A stretch of 64,000 nt of DNA, taken from contig JAKARB010000001.1 of assembly GCA_021819435.1 (NCBI GenBank), positions 62,001-126,000 on the forward strand. The letters are read 5' to 3'. The notes under the pieces are model-generated. The model saw only the letters and a program-made list of their open reading frames with translations. It searched no databases and was not told the DNA's origin. The stretch's first letter is position 1, and each line of letters begins with the position of its first letter. The translations under genes and the position numbers were made by a program. Shown piece by piece: positions 57,994-64,000 of the stretch. This DNA is from Pseudomonadota bacterium. Its GTDB lineage: Bacteria > Pseudomonadota > Gammaproteobacteria > Burkholderiales > Burkholderiaceae_C.

Positions 57994-59081
57994 GCGGCGT
58001 GCTTCGGTTGCTCAGCCGTTGCCGAAACGCTCGACGACAGCAGGCCGATCAGGTCCTTGGGGTTGGCTGGCGCGGGCACCAGCGAAAGCGTTTGCAAGAT
58101 GCCCAGCGCGTCCGCGCAGTCTCGCATGAAGCGCAGCGCGGTGAAATCCTCCAGCGCGAAGCCCACGGAGTCGAAGACGGTGATGTCGCCCTCAAGCAAT
58201 CGGCCCGGTGCCTGCCCGCTCAACACGCACCACAGCTCGGTGACGGGGAAATCAGCCGACATCTGCTGGATGTCGCCCTCGACACGGGTCTGCGGCTCGT
58301 ACTCGACGAAAACACGCGCGGCCCGCAGCACCCCGGCGGCCAGCTCGGTCTTGCCCGGGCAGTCGCCGCCCACCGCATTGATGTGCATGCCGGGGCGCAG
58401 CATGTCCGGCGTGACGATGGTGGCGCAGGTCTTGTCGGCCGTCAGCGTGGTGACGATGTCCGCACCTCGCACGGCCTCGGCGATGCTGGCGCAGGGCGTG
58501 GCCTTCAGCGCACCGGCGGTGTGTTCGGCCAGGTTGCGCGTCAGCTTGGCCGTGGCAGTCGGGTCGAGGTCGAACAGCCGCACCTCTTCGATGCCCAGCA
58601 GGTGGTGGAAGGCCAGGCACTGGAAATCGCTCTGCGCGCCGTTGCCGATCACGGCCATGACCCGGCTGTCGGGTCGGGCCAGGGCGCGCGCCGCGAGCAC
58701 CGAGGTGGCGGCGGTGCGCAAGGCCGTGGTCAGCGTCAGTTCGGACAGCAGCAGGGGCACACCAGTGCTCACCTCGGCCAGCACCCCAAACGCCATCACC
58801 GTGGGCAGGTGATGCCGATGGTTGCCCGGGTGGCCATTGACATATTTGAAGCTGTAGAACCGTCCGTCGGAAATCGGCATGAGCTCGATGACGCCGTCAT
58901 GCGAATGGCTGGCGATGCGTGCACAGGCGTCGAACGCAGGCCAGCGCCGGAAGTCGGTTGCCAATTCGTCGACGAGTTGGCCGAGGCAGCGCGGTAGCCC
59001 CAAGGTGCGCAGGATGCGGGCCACGTCGTCCACACCCAGGTAGCGGGTGTGCAGGGTGGGGATGCTGGCGGGGTGTTGCAT
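57990..59081 (-). CDS. Ornithine cyclodeaminase
   Basis: 363 residues. The family pattern is complete: VIELMPISDGRFYSFKYVNG, RPDSRVMAVIGNGAQSDFQC (the NAD-binding GNGAQ loop), ADIVTTLTADKT and HINAVGGDCPGKTEL. It removes ammonia from ornithine and closes the ring to give proline. ATG 59081 was chosen because GGAGG precedes it at a good distance; a longer in-frame start exists. It is the first gene of the operon and is divergent from an Lrp-type regulator. Confidence 0.93.
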   Translation of the reverse strand: MQHPASIPTLHTRYLGVDDVARILRTLGLPRCLGQLVDELATDFRRWPAFDACARIASHSHDGVIELMPISDGRFYSFKYVNGHPGNHRHHLPTVMAFGVLAEVSTGVPLLLSELTLTTALRTAATSVLAARALARPDSRVMAVIGNGAQSDFQCLAFHHLLGIEEVRLFDLDPTATAKLTRNLAEHTAGALKATPCASIAEAVRGADIVTTLTADKTCATIVTPDMLRPGMHINAVGGDCPGKTELAAGVLRAARVFVEYEPQTRVEGDIQQMSADFPVTELWCVLSGQAPGRLLEGDITVFDSVGFALEDFTALRFMRDCADALGILQTLSLVPAPANPKDLIGLLSSSVSATAEQPKHAA

Positions 59082-59156
59082 GGCGGCCTCCGTCGCGATG
59101 CCATCCAGTCTCCCACCCAACGCAGCCAATGAAAAGCGCCAAGACTGCGCAAAATC

Positions 59157-59193
59157 TGTCAGGAACTTGCCATTTCGATAGTCAGTTCTGACA
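59157..59193. promoter_or_regulatory. Inverted repeat between ornithine cyclodeaminase and Lrp-type genes
   Basis: TGTCAGGAACT (59157-59167) is repeated as its inverse AGTTCTGACA (59184-59193), with one base skipped, around a central AT-rich spacer; TGTCAGG recurs at 59197. The position between the divergent catabolic operon and its probable regulator suits an Lrp/AsnC operator. Confidence 0.55.
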
Positions 59194-59204
59194 AAGTGTC
59201 AGGC

Positions 59205-59630
59205 ATGGACTCGCTCGATCAGCAACTCATCGGCCTGCTGCGGCAAGATGCCCGCCTCACGGTGGCCACGCTGGCGCAGAAGCTCGGGGTGTCGCGCGGC
59301 ACCATCACCAACCGCCTGCGCAAGCTGGAAGACGAAGGCGTGATCGTGGGCTACACGGTGCGTCTGCGCCCCGACGCGCAGCCCGAACTCATCCGCGCGT
59401 GGATGAGCATCGCGGTGGAAGGCAACCGTGCGCGCGAGGTGATCGCCTCGCTGCTGGGCGAACCTGGCGTGGCGAGCCTGCACGACACCAACGGCCGCTG
59501 GGACCTGCTCGCCGAACTGCGGGTAGCCCACCTGGGCGAGCTGTCGCAGGTGCTTGAGCGCATCCGGCTGATCAAGGGCATCAGCCACACCGAGACCAGC
59601 CTGCACCTGCAAACCCACCGCGTGGGCTGA
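59205..59630 (+). CDS. Lrp/AsnC-family transcriptional regulator
   Basis: 141 residues. The N-terminal helix-turn-helix is LDQQLIGLLRQDARLTVATL, then AQKLGVSRGTITNRLRKLED, followed by the RAM ligand domain (VAGxPGV-like: LGEPGVASLHDTNGRWDLLA). Such regulators respond to amino acids. It is divergent from the ornithine cyclodeaminase-arginase-putA operon and most likely controls it in response to arginine, ornithine or proline. ATG at 59205 is preferred to the GTG nine bases upstream. Confidence 0.92.
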   Translation: MDSLDQQLIGLLRQDARLTVATLAQKLGVSRGTITNRLRKLEDEGVIVGYTVRLRPDAQPELIRAWMSIAVEGNRAREVIASLLGEPGVASLHDTNGRWDLLAELRVAHLGELSQVLERIRLIKGISHTETSLHLQTHRVG

Positions 59631-59640
59631 ACGGCCAGGC

Positions 59641-60183
59641 TCAGCTCACTTGCCGCTTTTCAAGCTTGCGCGCCAGCGTGCGCCGGTGCATGCCCAACCG
59701 CCTGGCGGCCTCAGAGATGTTGAACCCGCATTCGGCCAGGACCTGGTTGATGCGCTCCCACTCCAGCGTCTTGATGGACGAGGGGCGGTTCGTGAGTTCG
59801 ACGTCGGCGTTGCCCGCCACCAGGCCGAACGTGGCCTCGATGTCGTCCGTGTTCGAGGGCTTGGCGAGGTAATGGCAGGCCCCCAGTTTGACGGCCTCGA
59901 CGGCGGTGGCGATGCTGGCGAAGCCGGTGAGCACCACGATGCGCATGTCGGCGTCGTGGGCGTGCAGGCGCTGCACGCAAGCCAGACCGGTGGCTTCGCC
60001 CTTGAGCTTGAGGTCGACCACGGCGTAGCGAGGCGTGTGTTGCCGCAGCAGCTCTTCCATGGCGAGCAGGCAATCGGCGTGCAGCACGTCGTAGCCACGC
60101 CGCGTGAACGAACGTGCCAGCGTGCGCGCGAAAGCGAGGTCGTCTTCGACGATCAGGATTTGGCGGGGCGCGGTGTGGGTCAT
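59641..60183 (-). CDS. regA: RegA/PrrA/ActR-type response regulator
   Basis: 180 residues. The receiver has ILIVEDDLAFARTLARSFTR, phospho-Asp in YAVVDLKLKGEATGL, and Lys in CHYLAKPSNTDDIE. The C-terminal Fis-type helix-turn-helix is NISEAARRLGMHRRTLARKL, nearly the RegA sequence. It should switch genes of respiration and energy use with the redox state. It is coupled to the kinase gene (overlap 60180-60183). The adjacent cyo and SURF1 genes are likely among its targets. Confidence 0.92.
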   Translation of the reverse strand: MTHTAPRQILIVEDDLAFARTLARSFTRRGYDVLHADCLLAMEELLRQHTPRYAVVDLKLKGEATGLACVQRLHAHDADMRIVVLTGFASIATAVEAVKLGACHYLAKPSNTDDIEATFGLVAGNADVELTNRPSSIKTLEWERINQVLAECGFNISEAARRLGMHRRTLARKLEKRQVS

Positions 60184-61529
60184 GGTACTGCTGCGGATGG
60201 GGGCGTGGGCAAGGCGATGGCCGACAGAGGCAGCCGGATGCTCACTTCCGCGCCAGTGCCCGGCAAGTTCCGCGCCGTGATGACGCCGCCGAGCTTGCGC
60301 GCCACGTTCACGGACAGGAACAAACCGAGCCCACCACCGGGCCTGCCTTTGCTGGACCGGTAGGGCTTGCCCAGCTCACTCAGCATGGCTGGTGCGAAGC
60401 CGGGGCCGTGGTCACTGACGACGAGCAGCAAGGCGTCCTCATCGCGTGTTGCCTGCAGCAACACCCAGGCCGGTGAAACTTCCCTCGCATTGTCCAACAC
60501 ATTGAAAACCATCTGCCTGAGCGTGGCGTCTGACACCATGGGGCAGTCGTGATCGACGTGGTTCTCGTACAAGAACTCGCCCACCTGGCGGGTCTCGCGC
60601 CACTCGTTCGCGAGCGAATCCACGAAGGCGCAGAGCGTGGTCTGGGCCGAGGCCTCGCCGCGCGCCTCACCGGCCGACAGCAGGATGCCGCTGACGATGG
60701 TCTTGCATCGCAAGACCTGCGCCTGCATCTCTGCGATGTCTTCTCGCAACGTGGGGTCTTGAATCAGCCTGGGCTCGCGCCGCCAGTCTCCCAGGATCAC
60801 GGCCAGCGTGGACAGCGGCGTGCCCAGCTCGTGCGCAGCGCCCGATGCCAGCAGGCCCATGCGCACGATGTGCTCCTCCTCGGCGGCACGTTGGCGCACG
60901 TCGGCCAAGTGAGCATCGCGTTCACGCAGGTTGCGGCTGATGCGCGTGATGAACACGACCAGCAAGATGGCGTTGAGCACGAAGCACACCAGCACACCCA
61001 GCCTGTAGGGGCTGATGAACCCTTGTGCCAGGTCCGGTGCCATAGGCAGGGGCAGGTGCACCCGCGATAGGGTCGCGAAGCACGACGCGGCGATGAACAC
61101 GATCGACCATGTGTAGACCACCCTAAGCAGCATGGCCCCCACCACGATCTGGAGCAGGTACAGGAAGACGAAGGGATTGGCCGTGCCGCCGCTCAGGTAG
61201 AGCTGGATGGTGAGCACGGCCACGTCGACCAGCAGCACCAGGAACAATTCCAGGTTGCGAACCTCCTTGCCTGTTCGCCATCGCAGCAGGCTGGCAACGT
61301 TGAACAAGGCGAGGCAACCGGCGACGGTGAGCATCTCGCGCAGAGGCAGCGCCAACTGCAGGGCGTGATGCGCGACGCCGATGGTCAGGAACTGACCCAG
61401 CACCGCGATCCAGCGTAGCTGGATGAGTTGGTGCAGGTTGTTCAGCCCGGTGGAGGCGGTGGCCGAGTCCGCGCCGAGGGCGGGAAGGGCGGTGACGGGA
61501 GGGTCAATCGGGTTGGTTGGATCTGTCAC
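60180..61529 (-). CDS. regB: RegB/PrrB/ActS-type redox sensor histidine kinase
   Basis: About 449 residues from the GTG at 61529, which leaves only a 26-base overlap with SURF1; a longer ORF starts at 61568. Six membrane segments lie in residues 30-200. The quinone-binding motif GGTANPFVF is intact, as in RegB. The H-box is GAAHELGTPLSTLAVILGDW, followed by a Cys-containing segment (QVLRCKTIVSGIL) that corresponds to the redox-active Cys of RegB, and G-boxes VSDHGPGFAP and GRPGGGLGLFLSVN. It should be inhibited by an oxidised quinone pool. Confidence 0.9.
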   Translation of the reverse strand: MTDPTNPIDPPVTALPALGADSATASTGLNNLHQLIQLRWIAVLGQFLTIGVAHHALQLALPLREMLTVAGCLALFNVASLLRWRTGKEVRNLELFLVLLVDVAVLTIQLYLSGGTANPFVFLYLLQIVVGAMLLRVVYTWSIVFIAASCFATLSRVHLPLPMAPDLAQGFISPYRLGVLVCFVLNAILLVVFITRISRNLRERDAHLADVRQRAAEEEHIVRMGLLASGAAHELGTPLSTLAVILGDWRREPRLIQDPTLREDIAEMQAQVLRCKTIVSGILLSAGEARGEASAQTTLCAFVDSLANEWRETRQVGEFLYENHVDHDCPMVSDATLRQMVFNVLDNAREVSPAWVLLQATRDEDALLLVVSDHGPGFAPAMLSELGKPYRSSKGRPGGGLGLFLSVNVARKLGGVITARNLPGTGAEVSIRLPLSAIALPTPPSAAVP

Positions 61530-62301
61530 GGTGGGCGCGGCGCAACTGGATCTCGTAGCGTGCCACATGTGCGCTTGCCGCCGCCACCATCAAGGCCAGC
61601 CCGAACCAGGTCAGCGCATAGACCAGGTGACTGTTGTGGAACCGCACCACCGTCATGCCCGCACGCGGCCAGCCTTGCGCCGGAGGCATGTTGGTCTCGA
61701 CCGCTGTCAGCGAGGCCGAGCGCGCAGAGGGAATGCCGGCATCGACGAAGAAGGGGGCGGCGCGCGGCAGGCCCAGCGCTTGGGCGATGGCCTGCACATC
61801 GCGTGAATGCCAGCGTTGGCTGGCAGGGTCGTTGGCCCGCAGGAAGCCCCCGCCCGGCTCGCTCATGCGCAGCAGGCCCAACACCGTTTGCGGCGCTGTC
61901 GAGGGCGCGGGTCGTGGTGTTTGGCCCTGTGGAACGAAACCCCGGTTGACCAGCACCTGGGTGCCGTCGGCCTGCTGCATGGGCGTGATCACCCACGAGC
62001 CTGCGCCCCATTCCGTGACGGCCTGGGTCAGCACGGTTTTCTCTGGCAGCCACTGGCCGCTCAGCGTGACGGGCAGGTATTCGTGGCGCGCGGCATCGAC
62101 GCGTGGCCATTCATCGGGTGAAGGCAGCGAGACCGGGGCAGCAGCCAGGCGCTGCGTCACGCGTTCGATCAGGGCGAGCTTCCAGGCACGGCGCTGCACC
62201 TGCCACACGCCCAGCGCCGAGAAGGCAAGGAAGGCCATGGCGCTGACGAGCGCGAGCAGCGTCAGCGCCCTCTTGGAACGCGGGGGCCTGAGGGAGCGCA
62301 A
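61504..62301 (-). CDS. SURF1 family cytochrome oxidase assembly protein
   Basis: About 265 residues from a TTG start at 62301 with AGGAG seven bases upstream; the longer ATG-begun reading frame at 62391 would run into cyoD. Two membrane helices flank a periplasmic domain: TLLALVSAMAFLAFSALGVW at the start and SHLVYALTWFGLALMVAAAS at the end. The family motifs GVWQVQRRAWKLALIERV and TQVLVNRGFVP are present. SURF1 helps insert haem in oxidase subunit I. It follows cyoD in the same operon. Confidence 0.88.
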   Translation of the reverse strand: MRSLRPPRSKRALTLLALVSAMAFLAFSALGVWQVQRRAWKLALIERVTQRLAAAPVSLPSPDEWPRVDAARHEYLPVTLSGQWLPEKTVLTQAVTEWGAGSWVITPMQQADGTQVLVNRGFVPQGQTPRPAPSTAPQTVLGLLRMSEPGGGFLRANDPASQRWHSRDVQAIAQALGLPRAAPFFVDAGIPSARSASLTAVETNMPPAQGWPRAGMTVVRFHNSHLVYALTWFGLALMVAAASAHVARYEIQLRRAHRDRSNQPD

Positions 62302-62341
62302 CAGACAGCTCCTGAAGGGGCGCGGGCTTGCCGGGGCCGCC

Positions 62342-62770
62342 TCAGGGCGTGGGGTGCCCGTGCATGTGCGCTGCCCCGTCGGGCGCGGCATGCGAGGGCA
62401 TCATCTGGTTGTTCATGTGGAACATGACCCAGAGCGTGCCCGAGATGGCGATCGCCACGAAGACCACGGTGAACATGGTCGACAGCATCGTCCAGCCACC
62501 TTCGATCTTGCCGTTCATGTGCAGGAAGTACACCATGTGCACCAGGATCTGCACCACGGCGAAGGCGCCCAGCACCACCATCGCGATGTTGCGGTCGGTG
62601 ATGGTCTTGCTCATGATCAGCCCGAAGGGAATGGCCGTGAGGATCACGGAGAGCACGAAGCCGATCATGTAGTCGCGCAGGCTGCTGTGAGGCCCCACAT
62701 CGCCGTGGTGATGATCGTCATGGTGATCACCGTGGCCGGCGTGGTGTGCGTGTGTGTCGTGCGCGCTCAT
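62342..62770 (-). CDS. cyoD: Cytochrome bo3 ubiquinol oxidase subunit IV, CyoD
   Basis: 142 residues, with three membrane helices (YMIGFVLSVILTAIPFGLIM, VVLGAFAVVQILVHMVYFLH, STMFTVVFVAIAISGTLWVM). An extra histidine-rich N-terminus (HDTHAHHAGHGDHHDDHHHG) comes before the usual SLRDYMIGF beginning. The subunit stabilises the copper site of subunit I. It directly follows cyoC. Confidence 0.93.
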   Translation of the reverse strand: MSAHDTHAHHAGHGDHHDDHHHGDVGPHSSLRDYMIGFVLSVILTAIPFGLIMSKTITDRNIAMVVLGAFAVVQILVHMVYFLHMNGKIEGGWTMLSTMFTVVFVAIAISGTLWVMFHMNNQMMPSHAAPDGAAHMHGHPTP

Positions 62771-63406
62771 TTACAGCACCCCCATCAGGTACACAAAGGT
62801 GAAAACGCCGATCCAGACGACGTCCAGGAAGTGCCAGAACATCGACAGGCACATCAGGCGGCGCTTGTTTTCGTGGATCAGGCCGTGCTTGCCGATCTGG
62901 ACCATCAGCACGACCAGCCAGATCAGGCCGAAGGTCACGTGCAGGCCGTGCGTGCCCACCAGTGTGAAGAACGCCGACAGGAAGGCGCTGCGCTGCGGCC
63001 CCGCGCCTTCGTGGATCAGGTGGTGGAACTCATACAGCTCCAGGCCCAGGAAGCACAGGCCGAACAGGCCCGTCACCGCCAGCCACAGCAGTGTGCCCTT
63101 CACGTCGCCGAGCTGCTTGCGCAACATCGCGAAGCCGAAGGTGATGGACGACAGCAGCAGGAAAGCCGTGTTGATGGCCACCAGCGTCAGGTCGAACAGG
63201 TGGGCGCCCGAGGGGCCGGCGGCGTAACTGCGGCCCAGCACACCGTAGGTGGCGAACAGCGCGGCGAAGATGAGGCAGTCGCTCATCAGGTAGAGCCAAA
63301 AGCCCAATGCCGTGCCGTTTTCAGGGTGCGGTTCGTGCGCGAAATGGTATTCGCGTGCCGTCAGGGTGGCGCCTGCGGCGCCGGCTTGGTGGTGGATGTC
63401 AGACAT
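62771..63406 (-). CDS. cyoC: Cytochrome bo3 ubiquinol oxidase subunit III, CyoC
   Basis: 211 residues, five membrane helices. The haem-copper oxidase subunit III pattern is plain: [40 protein letters not shown] and [20 protein letters not shown]. It overlaps cyoB by eight bases and ends next to cyoD. Confidence 0.95.
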   Translation of the reverse strand: MSDIHHQAGAAGATLTAREYHFAHEPHPENGTALGFWLYLMSDCLIFAALFATYGVLGRSYAAGPSGAHLFDLTLVAINTAFLLLSSITFGFAMLRKQLGDVKGTLLWLAVTGLFGLCFLGLELYEFHHLIHEGAGPQRSAFLSAFFTLVGTHGLHVTFGLIWLVVLMVQIGKHGLIHENKRRLMCLSMFWHFLDVVWIGVFTFVYLMGVL

Positions 63407-64000
63407 GGGCGGCCTGCAGTTGTTGGGTGCGCAGGTTCTCCGTGGCCGTCACTTCGGCGGCGGGGATGTGGTAGTCGCGCTTGTAGTTGAACGTGTGGAT
63501 GATCGACGCCAGGATCACGCCAGCGAAGCCGATGCCGGCCAGCAGCCACATGTGCCAGATCAAGGCGAAGCCCATCACCAGCGAGAACACCGAGATCACC
63601 ACGCCGGCGCCCGTGTTGGAGGGCATGTGAATGGGCTGGAAGCCGGTGAGCGGGCGCTGATAGCCGTGCTGCTTCATGTCCCACCAGGCGTCGATCTCGT
63701 GGACGCGGGGCGTGAAGGCGAAGTTGTAGTCAGGCGGCGGCGAGGAGGTGGACCACTCCAGCGTGCGGCCACCCCAGGGATCGCCGCTCACGTCGCGCAG
63801 CTCTTCGCGCTTGAGGTAGCTCACGCCGATCTGGATCAGGAAGCAGGCGATGCCCAGCGCGATCATCAGGGCGCCGACTGCGGCGATCTGGAACCAGATC
63901 TGCAGGGACGGATCTTCGAAGTGGTTGGCGCGGCGCGTCACGCCCATCAGGCCCAGCACATACAGCGGCATGAAGGCGACGTAGAAGCCCACCACCCACA
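63399..64000 (-). CDS. cyoB: Cytochrome bo3 ubiquinol oxidase subunit I, CyoB (3' part; start outside window)
   Basis: About 200 residues of the C-terminal part are visible; the frame is open at the window edge. It contains [20 protein letters not shown], a late subunit I helix, then a bo3-specific region with [20 protein letters not shown] and the final two membrane helices ([40 protein letters not shown]). It is the catalytic subunit that reduces oxygen with electrons from ubiquinol. The rest of the operon, including cyoA, lies beyond the window. Confidence 0.95.
   Translation of the reverse strand, partial: WVVGFYVAFMPLYVLGLMGVTRRANHFEDPSLQIWFQIAAVGALMIALGIACFLIQIGVSYLKREELRDVSGDPWGGRTLEWSTSSPPPDYNFAFTPRVHEIDAWWDMKQHGYQRPLTGFQPIHMPSNTGAGVVISVFSLVMGFALIWHMWLLAGIGFAGVILASIIHTFNYKRDYHIPAAEVTATENLRTQQLQAAHV

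Overview
The window is high-GC DNA whose genes almost fill it. It looks like a betaproteobacterial chromosome, most likely Burkholderiales (Comamonadaceae / Leptothrix-Aquabacterium-Ideonella-like). The reasons are the RegB/RegA pair, the cyo oxidase genes with SURF1, the urtABCDE and urease genes, the DUF3422, DUF1841 and TamA/TamB genes, and the coding style. The genus is an inference; there is no rRNA gene to settle it.

Layout. 1-3.5 kb (minus): a Ser/Thr kinase probably fused to a universal-stress domain, a metallophosphoesterase and an Aer-like chemoreceptor. 3.8-5.8 kb: a small H-NS-family gene, then a decayed genomic island at the 3' end of tRNA-Arg(CCT). The island holds an integrase pseudogene, an intact TumE/TumA-type toxin-antitoxin pair and an IS3-family transposase remnant. 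5.9-8.0 kb: ureG, ureF, ureE. 8.2-11.4 kb: a small unassigned operon with a DUF2147 protein, ketosynthase, acyl carrier protein, alpha/beta hydrolase with a Cys nucleophile, and lipoprotein. 11.4-19.2 kb: a CzcCBA-type heavy-metal RND efflux operon divergent from a two-component system. 19.1-22.4 kb: ureA-hupE/ureJ-ureB-ureC. Divergent from ureA is an unusual sensor, an NCS1-type permease fused to a Cys-rich linker and a hybrid histidine kinase, coupled to a LuxR-type response regulator. 27-30 kb: Nudix hydrolase, spermidine-synthase-like protein, chemoreceptor. 30.5-36.4 kb: urea ABC transporter urtABCDE. 36.5-40.5 kb: FKBP, DUF1841 and a LapA-like RTX adhesin with a retention module. 40.5-44.6 kb: dihaem cytochrome c, MoxR ATPase, diguanylate cyclase, CoxE-like VWA protein. 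44.6-50.9 kb: tamA-tamB. 50.9-53.9 kb: DUF3422, CsoR-family regulator, DUF3592, YfbR-like HD hydrolase. 53.9-59.6 kb: putA, arginase and ornithine cyclodeaminase, divergent from an Lrp/AsnC regulator. 59.6 kb to the end: regA, regB, SURF1, cyoD, cyoC and the 3' part of cyoB.

A nitrogen theme joins the parts. Urea is imported by UrtABCDE or made from arginine by arginase, and is hydrolysed by urease, whose nickel supply involves UreE/F/G and HupE/UreJ. Ornithine goes on to proline and glutamate through ornithine cyclodeaminase and PutA. ureD is not seen, and the urease genes are split into blocks. The permease-kinase fusion beside ureA is a good candidate for a poorly described urea or nitrogen-compound sensor.
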